A stretch of 64,000 bases of DNA from Aurantiochytrium sp. KH105 (GCA_003116975.1 BGKB01000032.1:124001-188000); one strand, 5' to 3'; shown: positions 40,357-51,041, numbered from the stretch's first letter. The notes: a model not told the origin generated them from the sequence alone. A program made the numbers and translations.

Positions 40357-43300
40357 TTAGCCCGAGCGACGCTTGTAAAAGAGAACGTAAGCTAATTCGG
40401 AGACGACTTCTTCCGGTTTCGCGACAGAAGTACGTGAGTCGTCCATGTGGTACCATGCACCAGAATCTGTCTGATGTACAAAAGCGGTGTAATGGCCGCC
40501 ACCCATACCGCCAATGTGGTTAGAAACGGCATAAAGATCATAAATGGGCGCAGGATCTCCCTCCTTGTAGCCTCGCACAAAGTCGGTGAGATCAAGCCCG
40601 TCCATGGGAAAATCAACGAGATCGTTGATCTTTTCCCGATCAATCCACGAGCGCACATACCGACTGCGCTCGTAGTAAAACCGCTTCAAATGCACAACGA
40701 GGATCTCCGGGGTGCTCCAGAGATCCATTTGCTTGTATGCCTTGACAAAGTCCTTGCACTTGGGGCAGTACCACTCGTCATTCTCGCCGAGTTGCTCGCG
40801 CTCCCGAAAACGATTAAAGCACTCATAAATGTCGATTCCACTCTCTTTGGGGGAAGTGTGACCTCGGAGATTCTCCGCGGACTCATCAAGCTCCACAGGG
40901 CCCAAGCCAAAAGACTCGTTCCTCTCCTCCCAAGACTGATTGCGTCGTGTTGTAACAGCCCGTCTGGAGGCCGTGGGGAATCGCAGCGCATCCAGACCGG
41001 CTCGAGTGAATTTGACAATGACCGTGTCCGATGGATTCCAGGCGCTGTCGGTCACGGGCACGACAACCTTGGAAACCATGGAGTTGTACACGTTGTAAGG
41101 CACTTCGCCAATGGCAGCCTTTTCGCCGAGACCCGGGCGGTCCTCGGGGTTCGGGGAGAATTCGGCAGAGAATGCAGCGGGCGGTTCGGCGTCATCCCGA
41201 AACATGAAACGGCAGCGTTGCCAAATAAATTCGAGCATTTCACGCGAGGTGATCCTGCCTTCGACCAAGAAGAACTCTGACATACGAAAGCACAGATACG
41301 TAGAGTCCGGGTACATGAAGCGCAGTTCAACGATGCGTGATTTGGGTGCTTGGCGCGCAATGGCAGCGGCAGCTGCGGCCTCGCGAGGTCCCTTGGCCGA
41401 GGTCGTTGCGGTGCGAGTCGCTTGAGTGCTTGGCGACGAGGACGACGAAAAGGTGTTGCCGCGGAGAATGGGAATCTCATACGCCATAAGGTCCTTGCTA
41501 TCATCCCAGTTCTTGAGGTCTGAATGGTAGCGGAGGCGGTATTCCTCGGCCTTGGTGGCAGGCGGTGGCGCGGTCGGGTCATGCAGAATGCTTCCGGCCA
41601 TCTTTTTGTTATTGTAGAGCTCGAGCAAGAGTAGCTCCTCGGGGGCAATTCCAGTACGATCGGAGAGCCAGGCTGCTACGTCCGCGTGCGTGCCATTGAC
41701 CGGAACCTCGGCCACGAAGCGCATCAACTTCGGTGGCGGTGCCGGTTTATCGCGTGTAGGGGTGCTAAGACTATGCAACACGATATTGATCCTTCGCGTT
41801 TGGGACTTGGGGATCGGGACACTCCAGTTCGAGTAAGGGTCAAACTTGACGGCCTCGTTTTCACAGACCGGGCAGGTAAGATGCGATCGGAGAAGGCCCA
41901 TGAAATCATCAACAATGACGCTCTCGTTGCGTAGCTTGAAGACGTCCCATGACTCTCTCGCCACAACCTCGTCGGGTCGGCCTTGCGACTCGACCGTCTC
42001 CGTGTACGGCTTTTTCTTGACGCGATTCAGGTCCTCGTGCAGTCCGTCCAAGAGGAGGGAAAAGAGTTCGTGCGAGTCCTGCTGCTGAAAACCCTGGAAT
42101 TGGGTGAACGCGCGGCCGAGCTCATGCTTAAACTCGGTGGGAACCACGACGCGATAGCGGTCACTCCAAATTTCTTTGATGAGGCCCGCGTACGCCTCGG
42201 CAAGTTTACCGCCCGTGCCCAAAGGGTTCTTGCGATTCAGATCCGCCTCGTACTCGCCTCGGAGAAAGTAGTCCGTGAGAGGCAGCGTAAAGCTCAGACA
42301 CTGCAGCATTGAATTCATGAAGCAGGTGTTGCCGAGATTACGAAGTCCCACAATGCCGCCCGCTTCGGGTCGTTCCTGGACGCTCTGCGGCCCAAAGGTG
42401 GTCTTGGGCTTGGCCGTGTGTGTATATTTCTGGGCAATGTACTCGGAATCGAGGTCAATCCAGACCTCTTTGCGCTGCGTATAGAGGCTACCGGTTCGCA
42501 CCTCAACAAGAACAACACCACGACTTGTGGTGGCTGCGGCTTTGCCTGACGGAGGTGACGGCGGAGAAGCGGAAGACCGTGTCAGTGAGAGCCTTGCACC
42601 ACGAAAGGGTCGCATCAAATTCCGTCGCTTTCGCTTCGGCTTGGTAGCACGATCGGGTGTTGCAGAAGCGGTCGCATCGGCCTCGTCCATGTCCATTTCG
42701 TCTGTTCCCGAGCTCCCATCGCTGGCATTCTCCGCCACCGCCGGGGAGGTAACGGTGCGATCAAATTGCTTCACCGTGCCGAGCAACCAGGTTCCCCTCA
42801 TGGTTATTGAGGTCTGCGGAACGAGATCACGGTGCACTTCAATCTCCTCATCCTTTCGCAACTGCGTGCGCCAGTCCGGGACCCGGGTGTACGGATTGGC
42901 AAGACGTTCCGTGTCATTGAGGTCGAAGTCCTCGTCGTCCTCATCGGGGAAGGTGAGAAAGTGGACCCGCAGCACGCGTTTCGGTGCCCCGTTTCTCGCT
43001 GCCGCTGTGCTAACATCCACGACCTGGGCTTCGTACCAGCGATTATCCTTGCGTCGCTTGGCATCAACAAGCTGACCCGGGAGAGGCTCATCGCGGACAA
43101 AGGAGGCCGCGCGCCCTCGCAGAGTCCTTGGTAGCGAGGAAGCGTCCGCAAAGTCATCATCTTCCACTTCATCCTCGTCAGAATCGAGGTTGGACGACTT
43201 CTTTTTGCGCATCGAATAGCGGCGCTTCTCCGTGACCTCCTCGGAGCCATCGCCGCAGAGCCAGTGCCGGGTCTTGATCGATTTCATTTCAAACAAGATT

Positions 43301-43926
43301 TTCCATCTGCCAAGACCAATGAGAGCGTCCTTGAGCTCCTCTTCCATGACGTCATCTTGCACGAGGTTGAAGGCGTCAGCGGATGCTTCGCAGATCCAGA
43401 TTCTTGTGTCCGTATCGGCGGGGACGACCACTCTGGATTCTTGGCCGAGAAAGTCACGCACCTTGCCTTCGAGATCTGCGAACAGGACAGACCGAGGCAC
43501 CACCAGGAGCTTGTTTGTGGCAAGGCTGGGAGACCCGCTATGAGGACCGACTGTGAGCACGTAAAAACGCACGGGAAAGATTTCTACATAGAGCTCTTCC
43601 TTGGAATTGCGATGCACCGCGCCAGAGATTTCGTGCGTTGCCCCATACCATTCTCGAAGGACTTCCCAGACAGCTTCATGGCGAAGCTCGTACTCGGACC
43701 CTTCGGAGACCCCATCATCTTTGAGAGCCTTACCGCTCGAATCAACAATGTTCGAGTTGTCGATCGTCTCGGGGTCCGGGCCGCCGTTCTCCGTGTGTCT
43801 GAGCCATGCTTTCCACCACGTCGTGGAGACCGCAAACCACGTGTCTCCCTCGTGGAGCTTCGCTTCATGGAGCTCGCGCAGCCGGCTCACTTCGCGTTTC
43901 TGTTCGCTCACGCTCGGGGCGCCCAT
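40357..43926 (-). CDS. DUSP-domain ubiquitin-specific protease with Tudor/Agenet-like insert
   Basis: 1,189 aa from the ATG at 43926; upstream open sequence begins at GTG and encodes repeat DNA. An N-terminal coiled stretch leads into a DUSP domain (GDTWFAVSTTWWKAWLRHTE). Between DUSP and USP lies a region (about 275-480) with two small beta-barrel-like segments: GQLVDAKRRKDNRWYEAQVV with RVLRVHFLTFPDED, and MRGTWLLGTVKQFD. These look like Tudor/Agenet folds. The USP domain has Cys535 in GNTCFMNS, FQQQDSHEL, a spacer insertion, and His1145 in GGGHYTAF with WYHMDDS. DUSP plus split USP is the USP4/11/15/Ubp12 group. A Tudor-like reader would be unusual there and suggests targeting to methylated or chromatin substrates (inference). 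Confidence 0.9.
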   Translation of the reverse strand: MGAPSVSEQKREVSRLRELHEAKLHEGDTWFAVSTTWWKAWLRHTENGGPDPETIDNSNIVDSSGKALKDDGVSEGSEYELRHEAVWEVLREWYGATHEISGAVHRNSKEELYVEIFPVRFYVLTVGPHSGSPSLATNKLLVVPRSVLFADLEGKVRDFLGQESRVVVPADTDTRIWICEASADAFNLVQDDVMEEELKDALIGLGRWKILFEMKSIKTRHWLCGDGSEEVTEKRRYSMRKKKSSNLDSDEDEVEDDDFADASSLPRTLRGRAASFVRDEPLPGQLVDAKRRKDNRWYEAQVVDVSTAAARNGAPKRVLRVHFLTFPDEDDEDFDLNDTERLANPYTRVPDWRTQLRKDEEIEVHRDLVPQTSITMRGTWLLGTVKQFDRTVTSPAVAENASDGSSGTDEMDMDEADATASATPDRATKPKRKRRNLMRPFRGARLSLTRSSASPPSPPSGKAAATTSRGVVLVEVRTGSLYTQRKEVWIDLDSEYIAQKYTHTAKPKTTFGPQSVQERPEAGGIVGLRNLGNTCFMNSMLQCLSFTLPLTDYFLRGEYEADLNRKNPLGTGGKLAEAYAGLIKEIWSDRYRVVVPTEFKHELGRAFTQFQGFQQQDSHELFSLLLDGLHEDLNRVKKKPYTETVESQGRPDEVVARESWDVFKLRNESVIVDDFMGLLRSHLTCPVCENEAVKFDPYSNWSVPIPKSQTRRINIVLHSLSTPTRDKPAPPPKLMRFVAEVPVNGTHADVAAWLSDRTGIAPEELLLLELYNNKKMAGSILHDPTAPPPATKAEEYRLRYHSDLKNWDDSKDLMAYEIPILRGNTFSSSSSPSTQATRTATTSAKGPREAAAAAAIARQAPKSRIVELRFMYPDSTYLCFRMSEFFLVEGRITSREMLEFIWQRCRFMFRDDAEPPAAFSAEFSPNPEDRPGLGEKAAIGEVPYNVYNSMVSKVVVPVTDSAWNPSDTVIVKFTRAGLDALRFPTASRRAVTTRRNQSWEERNESFGLGPVELDESAENLRGHTSPKESGIDIYECFNRFREREQLGENDEWYCPKCKDFVKAYKQMDLWSTPEILVVHLKRFYYERSRYVRSWIDREKINDLVDFPMDGLDLTDFVRGYKEGDPAPIYDLYAVSNHIGGMGGGHYTAFVHQTDSGAWYHMDDSRTSVAKPEEVVSELAYVLFYKRRSG

Positions 43927-45102
43927 CTCGGCGGCCACCGCGGCTTGCTTGCTTGCTTGCTTGCTTGCTTGGCTTGTCACCAACGAATCCCACCCGCGCT
44001 TCGGCACCGCTGCCCGCAGCCACTTCTTCGCGTCTGCCTCTCCGCGCGGAGCGCCGGGCGCTCGCGAGCCGGCAGTGGCCTCGGGTCGCCGCAGAGCTCG
44101 CTCGCGCGCGGCACGTACGGCACGTGCTGCAGCTGCTTAGAGCGAGCGAGGGATGAAAGGAAAGGAAGTGCGACGCAGGGAAGGGCGAATGAATGAACAC
44201 CGCTCGCCTGCTCGCGTGCCTGCTGTTCGCCCGCGACGAGCGCGCCGCGCAGGGCGGGGCCGCGAGGGAGGCCGCGCAGGGGAGGTCTGCGCGGACGAGC
44301 GGGCGGAGGTCCGGGCTGCTGGACGGATGGGTGATGGATTGGTGTGGATGGATGGATGGATGGGCGGGCGGGAGAATGCGGATGCGCACACTCGGGCTGG
44401 CCCCGGTGCAGCTGGCCGCTCGCCCGGCAGCGCGGCGGCGGCGCGACGGGGAGAGCAGGGAGGGGGGAAGGGGAGGGGAGGGGAGGGGAGGGAGGGAGGG
44501 AGCCCGGCGAGCGCCGCCCCCGCGACGAGACCTGGGCTGACTCGACTTGACTCGGGTTTGCTGTCTTTGGCTCGCGCGTAAATTTTGAATCAAGAAAGAG
44601 AGAGAGACCAAAGGAAAGGAATAACTTTGCACAGGAAGTAAGCGCTATAGCCCACTTGCGGCGCCGGAGCTCCACTGTGCAAAAGCCGACTTGTGCCCAT
44701 GGAGGGTGTGCGATACACGTTATAGCAGGACTTTTGGCCCTGCGTGCCTGCCATAACAGGTAGCATCGGGTAAACTATGATGAATAAAGGTTCAAGGTGC
44801 ACCCATAGAGGATATGCCGAGCGCGACGATTTCACCGACGCAAGCAGAGCTTGTACGAGACGAGCGACGAGCAGACTAGCAAGCGCAAGAGCGTGGGCAA
44901 GAAGAGCGCGGAGAAGGAGCAGCAGCAGCACCAGGAGCGAGCGAGCTTGGAGGAGACCCGCGTTGCGACCTCGGCGACGCTCGACGTGCGGGAAAAGAGA
45001 CGCCGAGAAGGGGCCGGCGGCTGGTTCTTAGGTGAGAGGGGAGGGAGAGGGAGAAAGACGTTGAGCAAGAACGAGATCAGTTGCAACATCGACACTGCGA
45101 AG
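43927..45102. promoter_or_regulatory. Divergent intergenic region with GGAT and GGGGA repeats
   Basis: 1,176 bp between the DUSP-USP start and the EF-hand-like gene. It includes (TTGC)n at 43943-43971, GGAT units at 44345-44362 and GGGGA/GGGA units at 44461-44502, and is strongly GC-rich to about 44,580. The upstream open frame of the EF-hand-like gene starts at TTG and is treated as leader. Confidence 0.5.
44461..44502. repeat. GGGGA/GGGA purine repeat
   Basis: G-run-rich array of about eight units on the plus strand; the closely spaced G-tracts could form a G-quadruplex. Confidence 0.85.
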
Positions 45103-45768
45103 ATGCCGCAGCGCGACGAGAGCAAGGAGGAGGGCGCGGAGGGCAACGTGATGAGAGGCATGACGTGGCGAGGCGAGTGGGATGGGGAGTGGGCCGAGGC
45201 GTGGGACTCGCAGCAGAATCTGCAGCAAGATACGGACTCGTGGTTCAACTCGGCAGCGGCAGGCTCGAACGCGCTCACGGACGAGCAGCGCGAGGAGCTG
45301 CGCGGAATTTTTGAAGTATCGGCGCAGAGCCGCGTCGACAAGGCCTTTGAGGGCGAGGAGGCCCTCGTTCACCGCAAACAGCTGGGAGAGCTGATGCAAA
45401 TGCTCGGCATCGTTCTCACGGACGAAGAAGCGAACAGACTTGTGCAGGAGGTGACCTTGCAGAACCACGATGAGATGCGCTTCGAGGAGTTCTGCGACGT
45501 GGCGGCGCGCGTGTACGCCTCGTACGACGTTCACGAAGAAATCAAAGAGGCTTTTGTGGCCATGCGCGAGAACACAACCAACGAGGTTGGCGAACAATTT
45601 GTTTCCGCGCAGAGCCTCTTGCAGACATTTCGCGCCAATGGAAATGAGTCCATCTCTGAGGAAGACTGCGCGCGCATTGTTGCGCTTGTTGGGACGAGCG
45701 CTGGGCCCAATAGCACCATGATCTCCTGGACTGATTTCCAATACCACATGATGTCCTCCGCGTTCTAG
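45103..45768 (+). CDS. Calmodulin-fold EF-hand-like protein with degenerate loops
   Basis: 221 aa from the ATG at 45103 (a second ATG lies 16 codons in). Residues 1-60 are acidic with Trp-rich WRGEWDGEWAEAWD. The rest looks like paired EF-hand helices: LTDEQREELRGIFE, LTDEEANRLVQEV with FEEFCDVAARVY, and SISEEDCARIVAL with WTDFQYHMM. None of the loops has a canonical DxDxDG pattern, so calcium binding is doubtful. It may be a structural calmodulin-like light chain. No specific family is recognised. Confidence 0.75.
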   Translation: MPQRDESKEEGAEGNVMRGMTWRGEWDGEWAEAWDSQQNLQQDTDSWFNSAAAGSNALTDEQREELRGIFEVSAQSRVDKAFEGEEALVHRKQLGELMQMLGIVLTDEEANRLVQEVTLQNHDEMRFEEFCDVAARVYASYDVHEEIKEAFVAMRENTTNEVGEQFVSAQSLLQTFRANGNESISEEDCARIVALVGTSAGPNSTMISWTDFQYHMMSSAF

Positions 45769-46221
45769 TTCTCTGCATCTGACACTTCGTTCATCTGGAC
45801 CGATCATCTATCCGTTACAGGGTCCTCGGAGTCACCGTGATCGTGGCCATCCGTCTCAGACCATCTTAGAGAGGGACGTAAGGGGTGAAGGGGGCGGTTG
45901 TCTACACTCCAAATCGATGTGTCTGCGGGCTCCCAATGACGGAAGGAAGTCGACAAGCGAAGGCCCGGTCACTCGCTCATTGAAACTCGGAATTGGGTGG
46001 TGTCACACGGTTCGCCGCGCGCACGGATGCGACGACGTGCCTTCGTCGCAGAAAGCGAGCGAGGAAAAGCACACCAAATCAGACCCTGCATGCTGCCGAC
46101 TTTGGCTGCTCATTCTCTGTAGAGAGAGAAGCGAGTAGCCTCTGTTAAAGAGGGAAAAGGAGAAAAGAAGGAGGCTCGAGGCACTCAAGCGTTGACAGTG
46201 GCAGCGGCGGCGGCGGCGGCG
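45769..46221. other. Intergenic region
   Basis: 453 bp between two plus-strand genes; no repeat or gene seen beyond a short GGC run immediately before the next start. Confidence 0.5.
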
Positions 46222-46716
46222 ATGCAGCGGCAAGAGTCAAGTGACTCACTCAAATTCGTATCGAGCGTCAATGCACTCACACATGCAACATCAAAGAAGC
46301 AAATTGCCGAAGAGAAACGAGCGCAGCGGAAAGAAATTTGCGTGCGAACGGAACGCGAAAGGCTGCGCCGTCTACGTGAGAAGCAGCGCGCTCTTGAGAA
46401 GGCCCGATCCCGCGAGCATGCTCGACGGGTCGACGTGGCGCGACAGAAACTCGTCACCAAGCAACTTTTCCGCATCCAAGCAAGACATAATGGCTTTGAT
46501 CTTGACAACTTTTCGTATCGTCCAGATCCAGCGTTGACACAAGGTCTCCTGCAGGTTGCCTCCGATGCACCTCTGGTAGGGTTTCCGCGCAAAACCGGAT
46601 CAAATCTTGAGGACCGATCTCTCAAGCCTTCACTCTCGTCCATCTCCATCGTGTCACTTCCAGGGCCTCCAAACCAGGATCGCGACCGCGTTGAGGTGGA
46701 CTACAATCGAAAGTAG
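46222..46716 (+). CDS. Small basic coiled-coil protein, orphan
   Basis: 164 aa from the ATG at 46222; upstream codons in frame are an alanine run without ATG. Residues about 25-95 are a strongly charged continuous helix (ERERLRRLREKQRALEKARS), probably a coiled coil. The C-terminal half is Pro/Ser-rich. No signal peptide, membrane span or known domain. The spacing to flanking genes is typical, so it looks like a real independent gene, but I cannot name it. Confidence 0.6.
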   Translation: MQRQESSDSLKFVSSVNALTHATSKKQIAEEKRAQRKEICVRTERERLRRLREKQRALEKARSREHARRVDVARQKLVTKQLFRIQARHNGFDLDNFSYRPDPALTQGLLQVASDAPLVGFPRKTGSNLEDRSLKPSLSSISIVSLPGPPNQDRDRVEVDYNRK

Positions 46717-47440
46717 ATCATGTCCATGCCAAAAGGCACGGACCGCGCGCAAGAATCTGGGCTCGGCAAGATCCAAGCATCACTCACGCACACACAACTA
46801 TTGAACTCAAAGTAAGATTCGGCTCACGATCGCGCCGACAGATGGGTATACGTGGTGACACTCTGTGAATACAATCATTTGACGCAGTAGCCCTGTCACC
46901 CATTTCCTCCCTCATGTAAAATTCCAATCAATCGTAAATCACGATACTACTACTGTAAGTCATACCTCAACCTTGCTTGATTCGGCCAGGACAAAATCCT
47001 CCTATGCCATCCATGTAATATCAGCATTAACCTCCACGGGTCTCTGCGATCGGCGACATGCTCCCTCTCCTGGCTTGGCAAGGAGTCCGTGCCGGTGTTT
47101 GCTTGACGCGACTACTACGTAGGCCTACTCCTGCAAAGCACGAGAGGATTGAAGACAAGAAAAAAAGACCCAAACGTCCGCAAAGAGACCCATAAAAAAG
47201 CGCCGAAGCTTCTCTGCGGAGCGCAGAGCCCGAGGTCGCGAGGGCGAGCAGTAGATCGCAAAGGAAGGCGCAGCGAGAGCAGCGAGAGCGCGCGCGGCGC
47301 GGCCCCGGACGGTCGCGTGGGAGCCCAGGCAGGCAGAGGCGGGCCCGGGCATCGCGGCGCAGACAGAGGCGCAGGAGGCAGGACTCCGCGCAGACGGAGG
47401 CGGCCCGGCGGGAGCAGGCGCGGCTCGTTTATCGATCATC
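46717..47440. promoter_or_regulatory. Intergenic region upstream of RPN1
   Basis: 724 bp; AT-rich to about 47,000, then GC-rich leader before the RPN1 ATG. Contains a TAGGCCTA palindrome at 47120-47127. No gene seen. Confidence 0.45.
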
Positions 47441-50374
47441 ATGTCCGGATACCAACGGCCGACGGCCAAGATCGCGGTCAAGTCCAAGGAGCGCGAGGAG
47501 GACGACGAGGACCAGGAGCCCGTGCCCCCCGAGCAGCCGCCCGTGGAAGACGATGACGAGAAGGAGAACGCCGGCCTGAGCGAGGAAGATCTTCTCCTCA
47601 AGGAGACCCTCGAAGCTGCGGTGGCAAAGCTCACCGCGCGCAAAAGCAGCTCGAGCTCGCGTGAAGCCGCCGTCGACACTCTGGCGACGGAGATCCGAAG
47701 CGCCACCTCGAGTATGACGTCGGTGCCCAAGCCGCTCAAGTTCCTCCGTCCCCATTACGAGCCGCTCAAGGAGTTTTACAGAACACTCAAATCAGGAAGC
47801 CTGAAAAAGGCGGTAGCCGATGTCCTGTCGGTGCTGGCCATGACAATGGCCGAGGAGGGCTCGCGCGAGTGCCTCGGCTTCAAGCTCGAGGGCAACCGCA
47901 CGGAACTCGGCGTCTGGGGTCACGAGTTCATTCGTGCTCTTAGCGGCGAAATTTCCCAAGAGTACGTGGCCCGCACCACGGCCGACCCGCCCGATGATCC
48001 GTCGGAGCTGATCGAGCTCGTGGACGTGATTATCCCCTTTCAGATGGACCAAAAGTCGGAGATCGAGGCCGTCGATCTCTTGCTTGAGGTCAATGAGCTC
48101 GAGAAGCTCATCGGCTACGTTGACAAGTCTAACTACGACCGCGTTTGCTTGTATTTGCTGCGCCTCGCCGAATACCACATTGCTCTAGAGGACCTCGAGT
48201 CCGCTCTGGGCGTCGCCTTCAAGCTTTACCTGGGCGAGAAGGACCTGGCCAACGCTCTGCGCGTGGCAATGCGCCTCAACGACATGGGTTTGGCCACGCA
48301 GGTCATGGAGGCGGCAGAAAAGATGCGCGACGGTGGTCTCGTGCTGCGACAGCTGGGACTCATGATGGGCTCGCACAAGTTCTTTGGCTACACGTCCGAC
48401 GACGACCAAGTGAACTCGCTGATTGGAAACGAGGACCTCTGGGACCACTTCCAGAGCCTGGCGCGCGAACTGAACGCCGAGGATCCCAAGACTCCCGACG
48501 ACGTGTACAAGAGCCACCTTTCGGAGTCCTCGTCGCTGATGCGCGAAGCGGCTCAGGTCGAATCGGCGCGTCAGAACTTGGCATCGACCTATGTCAATGC
48601 CTTTGTCAACGTTGGCTTCCAAAAGGATGCCCTCATGACCCCCGCCGATACGCAGTGGCTGTACAAGAACAAGGATCACGGCATGATTAGCGCTGCTGCT
48701 TCGCTGGGCATGATTTTGCTTTGGAACGTTAACGAGGGCATGTCCCAGATTGACAAGTACCTGTACAGTTCCGAGTTTATCAAGGCTGGCGCTCTTCTGG
48801 CGCTGGGCATTGTGAACTGCGGCGTGCGCGACGATGTCGACCCTGCGCTGAGTCTCTTGCCCGAGCACTTCGAGGAAGGCAAGCCCGATATTCTCCGCAT
48901 GACCGCGGCGCTCGGTCTGGGCATTGCCCATGCTGGCAACCCCAAGGAGGAGGTGGCTGAGGTCCTCCTGCCTGTCGTGGCCGACACCTCGGCGGCCGCG
49001 AACATGGAGGTGGTGGCTCTGGCCGGTCTGGCACTCGGCCTTGTCTTTGCGGGCACGGCCGACGAGGACGTGTGCACGACCATCGTGCAGCGTCTTATGG
49101 AGGCCTCGCCCGCCGAGCTGGACCAGCCCATTGCCAAGATGCTCTGCGTTGGCCTGGGTGTGCTTTTCCTGGGTGCCCAGGAAAAGGCCGAGCCCACCGT
49201 GGAGGCCGTCAAGACTGTCGAGCACAAGATTTCCAAATTCGCCGCCGTTGTCATTGAGACGTGTGCGTACACGGGCACGGGCAACGTCCTCCAGGTCCAG
49301 AAGCTCATGCATCTGTGCGCCGAGCATCTCGACAAGAACGGTGACTCTGTCGCCGAAGTGGCGGCTGCTGCAGAGGCCGCGGAGGAAGACGAAGCAGAGG
49401 AGAAGACCGGTGCCGCTCAGGGCGGCGCCGACGCCACTGCTGCGGCTGCCGCAGCCGCAGCCGACTCCAAGGCTGCCGAGGAGAAGGAGGAAGAGCAGCA
49501 AACCGAGGAGGAGCGCGAGGCGGAGAAGCAGCAGGCTGCCGCCAACGCGATGCACCAGTCGGCAGCTGTGATTGGTGTGGCGCTTATCACCATGGGCGAG
49601 AAGATCGGCCGCGAGATGGCGCAGCGTACCTTTCAGCACCTTTTGCAATATGGTGATCTCGCCGTGCGGCGCGCCGTGCCGCTGGCCATGGCCCTCTGCC
49701 ACATTTCGGACCCAGAGTATGCGCTCATTGATGTGCTGAGTAAACTTACGCACGACGCTGACGTCCCGACGGCCATGTCTGCGATCATCTCGCTCGGTCT
49801 CCTCGGCGCGGGCACAAACAACTCGCGCATCGCGCAGCTTCTCCGCAGTCTGGCCACTTTTTACAGCAAGGACGCCAATCCGCTCTTCATTGTGCGCATC
49901 GCACAGGGTCTGCTGCACGCCGGCAAGGGCCTCGTCACGCTTGCGCCCTATCATAGTGACCGCACGCTCATGTCGGGCCCGGCAATCGCTGGCATTCTCG
50001 CAGTTATCTACTGCTCGCTCGACCTCAAGAACACCATTCTTGCCAAGCACCATTATCTGCTGTACACGCTCGTGTGCGCGATTCGCCCGCGCATGCTCAT
50101 GACGCTCGACGCGAAGACCATGGAGCAGCTTCCTGTCAAGGTTCGCGTTGGCCAAGCCGTTGAGACGGTCGGCCAGGCGGGCCGGCCCAAGACCATTACC
50201 GGATTCCAGACGCACTCTACGCCTGTGCTTATGGGCTTTGGAGACCGCGCAGAGCTTGTCTCGGAGGAGTATGAGCCCCTTTCCGATGTTCTTGAAGGTG
50301 TCGTGCTTCTCAAGAAGCGAAAGAAGAAGAGGTCGTCCAAGGATCGCGATGGTGATGTCGAAATGGCAAAATGA
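47441..50374 (+). CDS. PSMD2: 26S proteasome regulatory subunit RPN1 (PSMD2)
   Basis: 977 aa, single exon, ATG start. After an acidic N-terminus comes the RPN1 body (PKPLKFLRPHYEPLKEFY, GVWGHEFIRALSGEI). Next are the proteasome/cyclosome repeats as Gly/Ala-rich helix pairs (AAASLGMILLWNVNEG, ALLALGIVNCGVRDD, LGLGIAHAGNP). An acidic/Ala insert (about 640-700) precedes the last repeats, and the family C-terminus HSTPVLMGFGDRAELVSEEY is present. RPN1 is the proteasome base scaffold that docks ubiquitin shuttles (Rad23, Dsk2) and Ubp6/USP14. The length fits yeast (993) and human (908) proteins. The antisense frame is also long and open, which is a composition effect. Confidence 0.97.
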   Translation: MSGYQRPTAKIAVKSKEREEDDEDQEPVPPEQPPVEDDDEKENAGLSEEDLLLKETLEAAVAKLTARKSSSSSREAAVDTLATEIRSATSSMTSVPKPLKFLRPHYEPLKEFYRTLKSGSLKKAVADVLSVLAMTMAEEGSRECLGFKLEGNRTELGVWGHEFIRALSGEISQEYVARTTADPPDDPSELIELVDVIIPFQMDQKSEIEAVDLLLEVNELEKLIGYVDKSNYDRVCLYLLRLAEYHIALEDLESALGVAFKLYLGEKDLANALRVAMRLNDMGLATQVMEAAEKMRDGGLVLRQLGLMMGSHKFFGYTSDDDQVNSLIGNEDLWDHFQSLARELNAEDPKTPDDVYKSHLSESSSLMREAAQVESARQNLASTYVNAFVNVGFQKDALMTPADTQWLYKNKDHGMISAAASLGMILLWNVNEGMSQIDKYLYSSEFIKAGALLALGIVNCGVRDDVDPALSLLPEHFEEGKPDILRMTAALGLGIAHAGNPKEEVAEVLLPVVADTSAAANMEVVALAGLALGLVFAGTADEDVCTTIVQRLMEASPAELDQPIAKMLCVGLGVLFLGAQEKAEPTVEAVKTVEHKISKFAAVVIETCAYTGTGNVLQVQKLMHLCAEHLDKNGDSVAEVAAAAEAAEEDEAEEKTGAAQGGADATAAAAAAAADSKAAEEKEEEQQTEEEREAEKQQAAANAMHQSAAVIGVALITMGEKIGREMAQRTFQHLLQYGDLAVRRAVPLAMALCHISDPEYALIDVLSKLTHDADVPTAMSAIISLGLLGAGTNNSRIAQLLRSLATFYSKDANPLFIVRIAQGLLHAGKGLVTLAPYHSDRTLMSGPAIAGILAVIYCSLDLKNTILAKHHYLLYTLVCAIRPRMLMTLDAKTMEQLPVKVRVGQAVETVGQAGRPKTITGFQTHSTPVLMGFGDRAELVSEEYEPLSDVLEGVVLLKKRKKKRSSKDRDGDVEMAK

Positions 50375-51041
50375 TTTTCTTTTTACTCTTTTTTCCATTG
50401 TCTTTTCCCCATTGAAAGAAAGCCACTAGGCCTAGCGAGGCGAAACGAATTTGCTGTTCTACTCTACCTTTTGTCCATTTTCATACAACTTTCATACGTC
50501 GAAAGCTTGCGTGAATTAGTTTTTGTTTTTCACAATGTAAGGTTGGTCCTTGCGCACAAATCTTGACCGCTCATATCAACCTAAAATGAATGACCTGGCG
50601 ATCTGGCAAGTTCGGCCTCGCATAGCATCGCGCTCGATTCTGACATGACTGAATTGAATCCACTCACTGATTAGTGCAGAGCGGCGTAGTATATTGATTG
50701 ATCCTTCGAAGAGTGGAAAGGTTAGAGATGGTTGTGACTAGGAATTGCTTGCCAGGGCTCGCCGCGCGAACCTCCGGCGCGAGGCGGCAGAAACATAGTG
50801 CAGGGCCTCACTCCTCGGTCCCCTATGGCCTACTAGGCCATATCTAAGCCTATAGAAACACCTTTTCAAATTTAGATGAAAAAAAAATGAACCTAACGAC
50901 CATCCGGGGCAGCCCAACGACCAAACACGATTGCTCTCTCGCGAGACGAGCAACGCGAGACGAAGCGACGCGACGCGGGGCGTGGCAAGGGCGACAGCGG
51001 CAGCACCAGCCGCGGTGCTAGTTGTCGGCGCCGGCGCCAGG
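50375..51041. promoter_or_regulatory. Intergenic region upstream of CDC45
   Basis: 667 bp with a pyrimidine-rich 3' end for RPN1, a TAGGCCTA palindrome at 50427-50434 and TAGGCC-like sequences near 50,830. The 37 codons before the CDC45 ATG are open but begin at TTG. Confidence 0.45.

Noticed and set aside
43927-44007. N-terminal extension of the DUSP protease
   Set aside because: Starts at GTG and translates the GCTT repeat as Ser-Lys-Gln-Ala; the ATG at 43926 is better.
48185-50398. 737-codon open frame antisense to RPN1
   Set aside because: It mirrors codon bias of the real gene; no domain pattern, and RPN1 on the other strand is unambiguous.
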